From the NCBI GenBank assembly GCA_002394125.1, contig DGSY01000046.1:1-19205 (forward strand): DNA of 19,205 bases, read 5' to 3'. The DNA comes from Ruminococcus sp. UBA4350 (GTDB lineage: Bacteria; Bacillota; Clostridia; Oscillospirales; Ruminococcaceae). Below the pieces are notes generated by a model. That model was given only the letters and a program-made list of their open reading frames with translations. It searched no databases and was not told where the DNA came from. Of this stretch, positions 6,266 to 13,625 are shown one piece after another. The translations under genes were made by a program, and so were the position numbers. Each line of letters starts with the position of its first letter. The first letter of the stretch is position 1.

Positions 6266-8929
6266 TCATGCCTTTGCAAGATCCGCCGCTTTGATAAGCT
6301 TTGCAAGATACTTCAGGATCTTCTCGCCGTCATCCGGCTGGATGGCATTGTCATGCGTGACATCGGCATTTGTCTTGCCCTCTGTGGAGATCACGGCACC
6401 CTCATCCTCGACGGCATACCGTGCGATCAGGACGACATCGTTGACATCGACCTCGCCGCTGCAATCTGCATCGCCCCAGAGAATATCGGTCTTGTCCTCC
6501 TTGGTCGTTTCGGTCTCCTTCGGCTCCGTGGAGGGCGGTGTTGTGCCGCTGAGCTCGCCGTAGACGATGCCGCAGCCGACCGTAGACATATAGACCTTGC
6601 CGAAGGTCTTCATATCGCCGACCAGATAGTTGCCGTTGCCGGTGCCGCCGTAAAGATGATCGGTATTGATGCAGACCCATGTTTTGCCGGCATCCGTCGA
6701 ACGGTAGATGCCCTCCGGATCGCTTTCCAGCGGCTTGCCGTACATATAGATCGTATTGACGCCGCCGGCCTTTTCCGGTGCGCCGTAGCCGAGCGTCTTG
6801 CAATAGCTGATGCCGTCAACCTTTGTGACAGTCACCTTGCCGTCCTTGACGGATGCACGGTACATTCCGTACCAGCCGCCGCCGAGCATCAGCTCGCCCT
6901 TGCCGAGCCAGCCGATTCTGCCGGCACTGTCGCACTGGTCATACATACACACATCGGTCGAGGTAAAGGTCTTGCCGCCGTCGGTGCTGACGCAGATCTT
7001 GTACTGCGCATCCTCAGCGGTCGGTTCGGGCTTGGAATAATGCCAAGAGGAGTTGAAATAGGTCGCATAGGCATAGACGGTATTCGGATCATCCGGCTCG
7101 ACGAGCAGCATGGTCGGCTTGGAGCCGTACTGCGACGGGATGCCCTCGCACTTGCTCCATGTCTTGCCCCAGTCATCGGAATAGGACACGCCGCCGTCAT
7201 CCTTGCCGGTGTTGAATACGCGGTACTTGCCCTTTGCGGTCTCGGCGATCGCAAGCTTGCCGCCCTTGGTCGCCGCGGTGAATGCGTTCCATGTTTTGCC
7301 GCGGTCTGTCGTATAGTATCCGCTGCCGTTGTCGCCCTCGGCGATACGCGCCCAGACATCGGTATTCTGCGGGCAGACTGCGATCGCGGAGGTGCTGCCC
7401 ATATTCGGCTTGTACTGGAGGCCGATCTGATCGACCGCCTCATGCACAAAGCCGTCATAGTCGCCGATCGCGGAAAGATTCAGGCCGTCCGGCGTGCTGA
7501 CGAAATCGAGCGAAACGACCTCCTCAATGCCGTCCGGATGGAAGGTGTAGGTCGGGAGCTTCGCATTCTCCATGGAAGCATCATCCTGACTCCAGACATT
7601 CGTGCAGACAAATACGCCGTTTCCGGAGGTAATCCACATTCTGTCGGGATAGACCGGATCGGTCACGACGGTGCCGGACCAGTGGATCGCCTTATCGCGG
7701 ATCCAGTCATAGCCGCCGTCCTGAAGATAATCAGCAATAAGCGGCTGATGCCAGCCCATAGAATGTCCCGGCGTGAAGTTCTGCCATGTCTTGCCGCCGT
7801 CGAAGGAGCGGTAATACTGATCGCCCCATGTTGCGCCGTGCTCATCCGTCCACTCCTGCCATTCCTGATCCTCGAATTTGCCGCAGGTGCTGGTAATCAT
7901 ATGATCCGGATTGGAGGGATCCGCCCACATCGAGCCGAGACCTGCGCCTTCAAAGAGCTGCGTGACCTTGCCGTCTGCCGGATGGTAGCGGTAGCCGCCG
8001 CCGTTTGCGCCGCCGAAATTGATGCCCGCCATATAGGTGATAAGCAGGTCGCCGTTCGGATCGAGATTGATGCGCGAGGGGTAGAAATTCGTCGGCAGAT
8101 CCTTGGAGAGCACCGAGAATTTGTCATCCTTCGTGGATGCGGCATGAACATTCGCCGTGCCGGATTTCGATGTGCCGACATAGACCTTGCCGCCTGTAAT
8201 CGCAATCGCCGCAACGCCGTTCTGCGTCTGATATTCGCCGTCCGCGACGCAGCGGACGATGTTGTCCGTCCATGTCGGCCACTTTGTTGTGCTGTCGAAC
8301 AGACCGAGCGCATCATAGCCCTCGACCGGCGCCCATGTTTCGCCGCCGTCTGTGGACTTGATCAGCGCGGACTTGGATTTTTCATTCGAGGTCACATCGC
8401 CGCCCGCATAGATGACCTTCGGGTTGTCCGGATCGACGGCAATCGCTTCGCCGCACTGACGGCCGTGGCCGTTGCCCATGACCTTGATGAGATTCGTAAC
8501 GTCGATCTCTTTGAAGGTCTTGCCGCCGTCGGTCGTCTTGAAAATGACGGTCTTTTCTGCGGAGAAATATGCGCAGCCGCAGAGAAAATAGACCGTATCA
8601 TCATCGGTCGGATCGACCGCCATTGCATCGACGGAGAGCAGACCGCGGTCGGAATCGTTGATGAAGCCGAGCAGCTGATCCCAGCTTTCGGTCTTGTAGT
8701 TGTATTTGTATGCGCCGCCGACATCGGTGCGGGCATACATAACCTTTTTGCCGGTCACGATGCCGGAGACGAAGCCGCCGCCGCCGATGCGGAGCGTGCC
8801 CCATGTCATAGTGTCCGCAATGCTCTTTGTGGCTGCGGATGCCTGAAGTGTGCCGAGCGGAAGTGCGGCGCCGAGTGCCGTAACGGCTGCCGCAGCGGCT
8901 GCCAGAAGCCGCAGATTGCCCTTTCTCAT
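6266..8929 (-). CDS. Secreted GH74 xyloglucanase with C-terminal type I dockerin
   Basis: 887 residues. GH74 enzymes cleave the beta-1,4-glucan backbone of xyloglucan, here outside the cell. Residues 1-33 are a signal peptide (basic start, Ala-rich core, ASA cleavage site). The catalytic domain of two beta-propellers spans about 40-795: it opens with TWGTLRIGGGGFVSGIV and has ARTDVGGAY (D69, first catalytic aspartate) and SAIGDYDGFVHE (D490, second). Asp-box repeats such as TTDGGKTF, SFDGGKTW, TTDRGKTW and STDAGKTW recur. A Thr/Glu/Lys-rich linker (about 795-815) leads to a dockerin with two calcium loops, DADCSGEVDVND (from 820) and DVTHDNAIQPDD (from 856), which would dock it on a scaffoldin cohesin. 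The frame opens 38 codons earlier, but the ATG at 8929 has AGGGG about 8 nt upstream and starts the signal peptide. Single-gene unit with its own promoter and terminator. Confidence 0.95.
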   Translation of the reverse strand: MRKGNLRLLAAAAAAVTALGAALPLGTLQASAATKSIADTMTWGTLRIGGGGFVSGIVTGKKVMYARTDVGGAYKYNYKTESWDQLLGFINDSDRGLLSVDAMAVDPTDDDTVYFLCGCAYFSAEKTVIFKTTDGGKTFKEIDVTNLIKVMGNGHGRQCGEAIAVDPDNPKVIYAGGDVTSNEKSKSALIKSTDGGETWAPVEGYDALGLFDSTTKWPTWTDNIVRCVADGEYQTQNGVAAIAITGGKVYVGTSKSGTANVHAASTKDDKFSVLSKDLPTNFYPSRINLDPNGDLLITYMAGINFGGANGGGYRYHPADGKVTQLFEGAGLGSMWADPSNPDHMITSTCGKFEDQEWQEWTDEHGATWGDQYYRSFDGGKTWQNFTPGHSMGWHQPLIADYLQDGGYDWIRDKAIHWSGTVVTDPVYPDRMWITSGNGVFVCTNVWSQDDASMENAKLPTYTFHPDGIEEVVSLDFVSTPDGLNLSAIGDYDGFVHEAVDQIGLQYKPNMGSTSAIAVCPQNTDVWARIAEGDNGSGYYTTDRGKTWNAFTAATKGGKLAIAETAKGKYRVFNTGKDDGGVSYSDDWGKTWSKCEGIPSQYGSKPTMLLVEPDDPNTVYAYATYFNSSWHYSKPEPTAEDAQYKICVSTDGGKTFTSTDVCMYDQCDSAGRIGWLGKGELMLGGGWYGMYRASVKDGKVTVTKVDGISYCKTLGYGAPEKAGGVNTIYMYGKPLESDPEGIYRSTDAGKTWVCINTDHLYGGTGNGNYLVGDMKTFGKVYMSTVGCGIVYGELSGTTPPSTEPKETETTKEDKTDILWGDADCSGEVDVNDVVLIARYAVEDEGAVISTEGKTNADVTHDNAIQPDDGEKILKYLAKLIKAADLAKA

Positions 8930-8970
8930 TTTGATTTCCCCTCTCAAAATAATAATGATACAAATATACG

Positions 8971-8991
8971 GCGGAACCGGCATGGCTCCGC
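8971..8991 (-). other. Hairpin in the xyloglucanase mRNA leader
   Basis: GCGGAGCC pairs with GGTTCCGC (one G-U) around a 5-nt loop. It lies between the predicted transcription start and the ribosome site. It may stabilise the mRNA; no riboswitch family is recognised. Confidence 0.5.
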
Positions 8992-8999
8992 TTATAATG

Positions 9000-9028
9000 A
9001 TTATACCATAAGTAAAGCGCCGAATCAA
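9000..9028 (-). promoter_or_regulatory. Promoter of the xyloglucanase gene
   Basis: On the minus strand TTGATT (9028-9023), 17-bp spacer, TATAAT (9005-9000), about 71 bp before the chosen ATG. The -35 and part of the spacer fall inside one arm of an inverted repeat. Confidence 0.78.
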
Positions 9029-9064
9029 TGTGATTTTGTGCAATCAACTGTTGAATCGGCGCTT
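9015..9064. promoter_or_regulatory. Operator-like inverted repeat at the xyloglucanase promoter
   Basis: Arms 9015-9028 (AAGCGCCGAATCAA) and 9051-9064 match inversely at 13 of 14 positions, with a 22-bp centre. The left arm covers the -35 box, so a bound regulator would block or control transcription of the xyloglucanase gene. The regulator is not identifiable in this window. Confidence 0.55.
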
Positions 9065-9098
9065 AAATGAAAGCATGATTTTATTTATTTGTACGAAT

Positions 9099-9115
9099 GC
9101 ACAAAAATTTTGTGC
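9099..9115. repeat. 17-bp palindrome GCACAAAAATTTTGTGC
   Basis: Perfect 8-bp arms around one base, between the coiled-coil membrane protein gene and the xyloglucanase promoter. It may be a regulator site or a weak terminator for the gene ending at 9195; there is no T-run next to it. Its half TTTGTGC recurs at other intergenic places nearby. Confidence 0.5.
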
Positions 9116-9194
9116 GTGGCTGTGCAGTATCACGAATCGGAGATTATACAGATTTGGATAACCGGGTAAGATATTACAAATGGTATATGGTGGC

Positions 9195-10073
9195 TTATTT
9201 CATCTTGGACATTTCATCAGCGATCTTCTTTACGGCTGCAAGGCCGCCGAGGAGCAGTCCGCCGGCGATCAGTCCCTTTTCGAGATTGGAGCCTTCCTCG
9301 TGCCGCTCGATCACCGTGACGCGCTGCTGACGGCTCTGCTCTGCGGCAAGCTCCTGCTGCGCTCTTTGCAGCTCGTAGAATTGCTGCTGCTGCTCACGGA
9401 GACTGCGCTGCTGCTCCGCAAGCTGCCGCTGCTGCATTTCCGTAAATTCCCGCTGCTGGCGGATCAGGTCATACTGATACATCGCCTGCTGGATCGTGAT
9501 GCCGGGATTGCGCATCAACTCGCCGTAAATGATGTTGAGCGCATCGTCGGACTGATACTGCTGCGGCAGATACGGCACAGTCGTTTCGGACGCGGCAGCG
9601 GTGATCTGCCGCCGGAGCGTTTCGAGATCGCTCTGAATCCGGCGGAGCCTGTCGTCGCGCTCGATCAGGAACATCTGCCAGTCTGTTTCGGATTCCGCTT
9701 TCAGGCGGTTGATCTCCGTGGTGTATTCATTCATTTTCTGCCTGCTCCAGCGGAACAGAAAGACACAGGCGACACCGACCGCGAGGAAAAAGACGAAAAC
9801 ACCGTAGGCCTTGGCATCCAGAAAGAGCAGCGCGATCAGACCCGCGGCAAACGGAGAAGCCATTCCGCCGATACATTTCCAGAGCGGGCTGTAATCATAG
9901 CCTGCAAGCGGATCGGGCTTCGCTGCGTGATTGAGGTCTTCGGCCTCCTGCTCCAGCGAACGGATATTGTTTTGCAGCGTCCGGCACTCCTGCCGCTTTT
10001 CCAGCGCATAGCGGATGCTGTCGGGGCCGGCAGTCTGTGCGCCTGCGGGTGCGTTCATATGCATAGTATCCAT
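9195..10073 (-). CDS. Membrane-anchored coiled-coil protein, function unknown
   Basis: 292 residues, no recognised family. Visible parts: an N-terminal helix (20-50); two adjacent transmembrane segments (about 64-86 and 89-108) forming a hairpin; a charged coiled coil (110-160); a region at 170-200 with DDALNIIYGELMRNPGITI; a Gln/Arg-rich coiled coil (200-250, runs such as EQQRSLREQQQQFYELQRAQ); and a Gly/Leu-rich hydrophobic tail segment (266-282, GLIAGGLLLGGLAAV) that may insert in or lie on the membrane. The ATG at 10073 has AAGGAG 7 nt upstream; ATGs 3 and 5 codons later are possible. It has its own promoter (10114-10142) in the space shared with a divergent XRE regulator, which may control it. 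A structural or stress-linked membrane role is a guess. Confidence 0.75.
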   Translation of the reverse strand: MDTMHMNAPAGAQTAGPDSIRYALEKRQECRTLQNNIRSLEQEAEDLNHAAKPDPLAGYDYSPLWKCIGGMASPFAAGLIALLFLDAKAYGVFVFFLAVGVACVFLFRWSRQKMNEYTTEINRLKAESETDWQMFLIERDDRLRRIQSDLETLRRQITAAASETTVPYLPQQYQSDDALNIIYGELMRNPGITIQQAMYQYDLIRQQREFTEMQQRQLAEQQRSLREQQQQFYELQRAQQELAAEQSRQQRVTVIERHEEGSNLEKGLIAGGLLLGGLAAVKKIADEMSKMK

Positions 10074-10091
10074 TTTCTTCTCCTTTCTGCG

Positions 10092-10134
10092 TTAGACAAT
10101 ATGTCTTATACATATTATAGTACGTATTGTCTAA
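10092..10134. promoter_or_regulatory. Operator-like inverted repeat (TTAGACAATA)
   Basis: TTAGACAATA at 10092-10101 is repeated inverted and exact at 10125-10134. An additional half-site, ATGTCTTATA, follows the left arm. The arms flank the -10 box and enter the spacer of the promoter for the membrane protein, as expected for a repressor site. The nearby XRE protein is the obvious candidate binder (inferred). Confidence 0.6.
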
Positions 10135-10142
10135 AAATGCAA
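10114..10142 (-). promoter_or_regulatory. Promoter of the coiled-coil membrane protein gene
   Basis: On the minus strand TTGCAT (10142-10137), 17 bp, TATAAT (10119-10114), about 41 bp before the start codon, overlapped by the inverted repeat just described. Confidence 0.7.
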
Positions 10143-10320
10143 ACGAACTCCGAAAAATCTCCGTCATGCACAAATCCGGCACAGTTGTCTTGTATAAATC
10201 TACGAATACTAGGCCGTCTTGTCCATTTTATGAGTTTTTTTCCGATAATCCTATTATAATATATAAAAGAGGACGAATATAAAAATGGATTCCAAATCGC
10301 ATTGAAAGGATGTGTGAAAT

Positions 10321-10527
10321 ATGCTGTTTTTCCCGCGAATACGAGACCTTCGTGAAGATAATGACAAAACGCAGAAGGAGATCTGCGAATACCTCTATTG
10401 CGACCAGTCGCTCTATTCCAAATATGAGCGCGGACTGCGTACCGTTCCGGTCGAGATCATCATCAAGCTGGCGCAGTTCTACGGCACCAGTACGGATTAT
10501 ATTCTCGGAATGACCGATAAAAAGTGA
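10321..10527 (+). CDS. Small XRE-family (Cro/CI-type) transcriptional regulator
   Basis: 68 residues, little more than one helix-turn-helix domain: IRDLREDNDKTQKEICEYL, then the recognition helix region DQSLYSKYERG (about 28-38), then VPVEIIIKLAQFYGTSTDYIL, the standard ending of this fold. The ATG at 10321 is preceded by AAAGGAT with about 9 nt spacing. A TATAAT at 10255-10260 may be its -10, though no good -35 is seen. It is divergent from the membrane protein gene, with 247 bp between their starts holding the inverted repeat at 10092-10134. Autoregulation and control of that neighbour are inferred. Confidence 0.88.
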   Translation: MLFFPRIRDLREDNDKTQKEICEYLYCDQSLYSKYERGLRTVPVEIIIKLAQFYGTSTDYILGMTDKK

Positions 10528-10556
10528 TCCGGTATCCGTCCACGGCTCTTGCATGG

Positions 10557-10570
10557 TTTAACGCGTTAAA
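10557..10570. promoter_or_regulatory. Perfect palindrome TTTAACGCGTTAAA upstream of a strong promoter
   Basis: A 14-bp exact palindrome with a central CG, 19 bp before the -35 box at 10590. The form is like LacI-family operators. No such regulator is in the window, so the binder is unknown. Confidence 0.5.
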
Positions 10571-10589
10571 ACTTTGTGCAATTTGACGG

Positions 10590-10618
10590 TTGCAATTCCG
10601 CTGTAATTGTGCTATAAT
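10590..10618 (+). promoter_or_regulatory. Strong promoter of a short orphan transcription unit
   Basis: TTGCAA (10590-10595), 17 bp, TATAAT (10613-10618). It faces a stretch with no annotated gene that ends in a strong terminator at 10807-10843. Confidence 0.75.
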
Positions 10619-10654
10619 GATAACAATTCAGGGAAGAAAGGAAGCGGCATCGCC

Positions 10655-10762
10655 ATGTACCGCAGCAGTGATATGTTTACAGCTGCATACCGATTTTACG
10701 GCTTTATCTATTATGCGGATAAGGTCTGCTTCGGTTTGGCTGAAAACATTTGCGCGGGATGA
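10655..10762 (+). CDS. Possible 35-residue small protein (or part of a small RNA)
   Basis: ATG at 10655 to TGA at 10760-10762. A purine-rich AAAGGAAG stands about 10 nt upstream and a strong promoter ends at 10618, so the ORF would lie at the 5' end of a transcript of about 220 nt closed by a terminator. The peptide begins MYRSSDMFTAAYRFYGF and is rich in Tyr and Phe, with no signal peptide and no family I recognise. The whole transcript could instead be a regulatory RNA. The only long frame here (running on to 11204) crosses the terminator into the antisense of the transporter gene and is not credible. Confidence 0.35.
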   Translation: MYRSSDMFTAAYRFYGFIYYADKVCFGLAENICAG

Positions 10763-10806
10763 TCCGGAAGGGCGGCTGCCCGGTTCTGTGACACTCATAG
10801 AAACGC

Positions 10807-10843
10807 AAAGCGCTTACAGTCAAAGCCGGACTGTAAGCGCTTT
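10807..10843. terminator. Bidirectional-looking terminator
   Basis: A perfect 14-bp stem (AAAGCGCTTACAGT at 10807-10820 with 10830-10843) and a 9-nt loop, followed on the plus strand by TTTTTGTTT. It ends the short plus-strand unit and lies 22 nt past the stop of the minus-strand transporter, on which side the T-run is weaker. Confidence 0.85.
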
Positions 10844-10865
10844 TTGTTTGTATGATATTCCTGAA

Positions 10866-12242
10866 TCAGATATCCGTGACAAAGGGCGTCAGGAGAATGA
10901 CGATCATGCAGACCGGGCAGACATACCGCAGCATGACCGAAAGCATGACGCGCGCACGGAAATGCGGCTGACTGATCATCACCTCATCCTCAACATATTT
11001 CGGCTTCACGATCCAGCCGACCAGAATGCAGGTCAGCAGGGCGACGATCGGCATCATGATATTGTTGCTGATGAAATCGAACAGATCGAGGAACTGCATT
11101 TTCAGCACGGTCACATTGCTCCATGCGCTGTATCCCAGCACGGAGAGCATTCCGAGCGCAATGCAGACGCCGGTCGTGATGAGACAGGCGGGTGTGCGCT
11201 TTAAGCCGAATTTCTCCATGATGATCGAAACGACGGTCTCCATCAGCGAGATCGAGGAGGTCAGCGCGGCGAGCGCGACCAGCAGGAAGAATACAATGCC
11301 GACGATCCGGCCGCCCGTCATGGACTGGAAGACCTTCGGGAGCGTAATGAACATCAGGCTGGGGCCTTTGTTCAGCGCAGATGCATCGCCGCCGGAGAAC
11401 ACGAAAACCGCCGGAACGATGATCATGCCCGCCAGCACCGCAATGCCGGTATCGAACAGCTCGATCTGCCGGACGGAGCGCTCCAGCGAATCCTCCTTGC
11501 GCATATACGAGCCGTATGTCACGAGAATGCCCATTGCAATGGACATGGAATAGAACAGCTGACCCATTGCGGCGGCGACTGTTTTCAGGAATGTCCCGAA
11601 GGTGAAGCCGTTCAGATTCGGCAGGAAGTAATATTTCAGTCCCTCTGCTGCGCCGTCCAGTGTCAGTGTATAGACCGCGATGCCGACCGTCAGCAGGACG
11701 AGCAGCGGCATCATGATCTTGCTGATGCGCTCAATGCCCTTGTTGACGCCGAGGATGACGACCACGGCAGTCAGGAGCAGGAAAATCAGGAAAAACAGCG
11801 TCGGCTGACCGGCACTGCCGATGAAGCTGCCGAAAAAGCTGCCGTCGCCGGCTGCGGCCTCACCGAGCTCTCCTGCCGTAAAGACACAGAGATATTTCAG
11901 CACCCAGCCGCCGATCACGCAGTAATAGGGCGTGATGATGACGGGGACGAGTGCGGCGAGCCAGTTCAGCGGCTTGAAACGCCTGTCCAGCGCGGAGTAT
12001 GCGCCGATCGCGCTTTTGCCGGTGCGCCGGCCGATCGCGATCTCCGTGATCATCAGCGAAAAGCCGAAGGTCACGGCGAGGATCAGATAGATCAGCAGGA
12101 AGATGCCGCCGCCGTATTTCGCTGCGAGATACGGAAAGCGCCAGATATTGCCGAGACCGACCGCCGAGCCTGCCGCCGCGAGGATAAAGCCGACCCGCGA
12201 GCCGAAGCCGCCGGTCTGTGTCTGATTGCTTTGCTTTGCCAT
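10866..12242 (-). CDS. Sodium-dependent transporter, neurotransmitter:sodium symporter (SNF) family
   Basis: 458 residues from the ATG at 12242. Members of this family carry amino acids or similar solutes into the cell with sodium. The N-terminus has the hallmark of the unwound first helix, AAAGSAVGLGNIWRFPY, which forms the sodium and substrate sites, followed by KYGGGIFLLIYL. About eleven to twelve hydrophobic helices follow, with no large soluble domain. The substrate cannot be told from sequence; Trp or Tyr uptake is attractive given the aromatic operon next door but unproven. The frame opens 16 codons earlier; I chose the ATG before KQSNQTQTGGFGSR because it gives the usual short N-terminal tail, though its ribosome site (GGACGG) is modest. 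A promoter lies at 12297-12325. Confidence 0.92.
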   Translation of the reverse strand: MAKQSNQTQTGGFGSRVGFILAAAGSAVGLGNIWRFPYLAAKYGGGIFLLIYLILAVTFGFSLMITEIAIGRRTGKSAIGAYSALDRRFKPLNWLAALVPVIITPYYCVIGGWVLKYLCVFTAGELGEAAAGDGSFFGSFIGSAGQPTLFFLIFLLLTAVVVILGVNKGIERISKIMMPLLVLLTVGIAVYTLTLDGAAEGLKYYFLPNLNGFTFGTFLKTVAAAMGQLFYSMSIAMGILVTYGSYMRKEDSLERSVRQIELFDTGIAVLAGMIIVPAVFVFSGGDASALNKGPSLMFITLPKVFQSMTGGRIVGIVFFLLVALAALTSSISLMETVVSIIMEKFGLKRTPACLITTGVCIALGMLSVLGYSAWSNVTVLKMQFLDLFDFISNNIMMPIVALLTCILVGWIVKPKYVEDEVMISQPHFRARVMLSVMLRYVCPVCMIVILLTPFVTDI

Positions 12243-12296
12243 AGTCAAAACCGTCCGTTCATTATAATTGTTCTGCGCGAATGCGCACATACATAT

Positions 12297-12325
12297 ATCA
12301 TACCGTATTTTTCGGATTTCGTCAA
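12297..12325 (-). promoter_or_regulatory. Promoter of the sodium symporter gene
   Basis: On the minus strand TTGACG (12325-12320), 17 bp, TATGAT (12302-12297), about 55 bp before the start codon. A short TGCGC/GCGCA hairpin lies in the leader. Confidence 0.7.
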
Positions 12326-12384
12326 GTGCGAATCTGAAACGGGAGTGTCCGATTGGGATTTATCATTCGCATCCGGCGATGTCA

Positions 12385-12540
12385 TCCAAAGTTTTTGGTC
12401 AAGCTTTTTTCAAAAAGCTTGCGGGTTCTTAGGGCAGAGCCCTAAGCCGCACTCCGCAGAGTGCGGAATCCCCCAGCCTTCCAAAAGCGAGGAAAATGGG
12501 GGCTTGGGGGAAGAAACCCCGAAGGGGGTGTCTTCCCCCA
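12385..12540. repeat. Multi-hairpin intergenic repeat element upstream of the aromatic operon
   Basis: A dense row of inverted repeats: CAAGCTTTTT/AAAAAGCTTG (12400-12421), CTTAGGGC/GCCCTAAG (12428-12446), CCGCAC/GTGCGG (12447-12466), and GGGGGAAGA/TCTTCCCCC (12506-12539) enclosing CCCC/GGGG (12517-12527). The style resembles the dispersed hairpin repeats found many times in Ruminococcaceae genomes (from memory, not searched). The ORF that runs through it, 113 residues from 12231, shows no protein character. It separates the symporter promoter from the DAHP synthase start, so it lies at or in the leader of the operon. No convincing operon promoter, T-box or attenuator is seen in 12326-12619. 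Confidence 0.6.
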
Positions 12541-12619
12541 TTCACCGATCCTTCGCACCGCTGAATGCGTAACGCACCGATTATTCCACACCCTCCGAAA
12601 ATAGAAAGGAAGAATCATC

Positions 12620-13624
12620 ATGATCGTAGTACTAAAACAGAATCCGAATCCCGCGCAGCTCGAAAGCCTGATCGCGTGGCTGGAGGAAAAGCATATTGAG
12701 GTCAACAAGAGCGTCGGTATGTCGCACACGATCCTCGGTCTGGTCGGCGATACCGCCGCGATCGACCCCGATCTGATCTCCGCACTGGAGATCGTCGAGG
12801 ATGTCAAGCGCGTACAGGAGCCCTATAAGCACGCGAACAAAAAATTCCATCCGGAGCCGACTGTCATTCAGGTGCGCGGCGCACAGATCGGCGGCGGCAC
12901 GCTGACACTCATGGCGGGCCCCTGCTCGGTCGAGAGCGAGGAGCAGATCGTCGCGATCGCGAAGCAGGTCAAGGAAAGCGGCGCGACCGTCCTCCGCGGC
13001 GGCGCGTTCAAGCCCCGCACCTCGCCCTATTCCTTTCAGGGCATGGGGCTCGAAGGGCTGGAGCTGCTGAAAATCGCCCGCGAGGAGACCGGCCTGCCGA
13101 TCGTCACCGAGATCATGGACGCGGAGCATCTTTCCGCATTCAAAGATGTCGATATCATTCAGGTCGGTGCGCGGAATATGCAGAATTTCTCGCTGCTCAA
13201 GGAGCTCGGCCGTCAGGAAAAGCCGGTGCTTCTGAAGCGCGGCCTTTCCGCGACCTATGAGGAATGGCTCATGAGCGCCGAATACATCATGGCGGGCGGC
13301 AATCACAATGTCATCCTCTGTGAGCGCGGCATCCGCACATTCGAGACCTATACGCGCAATATCCTCGATATCGGCGCGGTGACTGTCCTGCGGCATCTGA
13401 CGCATCTGCCGGTGATCGTCGATCCGTCTCACGCCTGCGGCAAGGCGTGGATGGTGCCGAAGATCGCGCCGGCGGCAGTTGCGGCGGGTGCGGACGGCCT
13501 TATCATCGAAGTACACAATGATCCGGAGCACGCAGTCTGCGACGGCCCGCAGTCGATCAAGCCGGAGGCGTTCGATGCACTCGCAAAGAAGCTGCACGGA
13601 CTGCACGCTTTCATGCAGGCATAA
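12620..13624 (+). CDS. aroF: 3-deoxy-7-phosphoheptulonate (DAHP) synthase
   Basis: 334 residues. It joins phosphoenolpyruvate and erythrose 4-phosphate, the first step of the shikimate pathway. Residues 1-75 are the ferredoxin-like regulatory domain typical of type I-beta enzymes (Thermotoga-like), which usually mediates feedback inhibition by Tyr or Phe. The barrel carries LMAGPCSVES (C102, metal ligand), LRGGAFKPRTSPYSFQG, QVGARNMQN, LLKRG, DPSHACG (H271) and IIEVHNDPEHAVCDG (E297, D301), so the metal and substrate residues are complete. The start has AAGGAAG about 7 nt upstream. It is the first gene of the aromatic operon; the next gene starts 1 nt after its stop. Symbols aroG, aroA (Bacillus) and aroF are used for the same family; the choice is nominal. 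Confidence 0.96.
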   Translation: MIVVLKQNPNPAQLESLIAWLEEKHIEVNKSVGMSHTILGLVGDTAAIDPDLISALEIVEDVKRVQEPYKHANKKFHPEPTVIQVRGAQIGGGTLTLMAGPCSVESEEQIVAIAKQVKESGATVLRGGAFKPRTSPYSFQGMGLEGLELLKIAREETGLPIVTEIMDAEHLSAFKDVDIIQVGARNMQNFSLLKELGRQEKPVLLKRGLSATYEEWLMSAEYIMAGGNHNVILCERGIRTFETYTRNILDIGAVTVLRHLTHLPVIVDPSHACGKAWMVPKIAPAAVAAGADGLIIEVHNDPEHAVCDGPQSIKPEAFDALAKKLHGLHAFMQA

Positions 13625-13625
13625 T

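Noticed and set aside
6353..9070. A very long plus-strand open frame (about 905 codons) opposite the xyloglucanase gene
   Set aside because: It is antisense to a certain GH74-dockerin protein, has no start signals or domain pattern, and arises from the codon bias of GC-rich sequence.
10590..11204. 204-codon plus-strand frame over the orphan unit
   Set aside because: It starts on the promoter itself, crosses a strong terminator and continues antisense to the symporter gene.
12231..12572. 113-codon frame covering the hairpin repeat before the aromatic operon
   Set aside because: The sequence is dictated by inverted repeats, overlaps the symporter promoter, and looks like the spurious proteins predicted from dispersed repeats.
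12326..12619. T-box or tryptophan-type attenuator ahead of the DAHP synthase gene
   Set aside because: No T-box core, no leader peptide rich in aromatic codons, and the hairpins are explained better as a repeat element.
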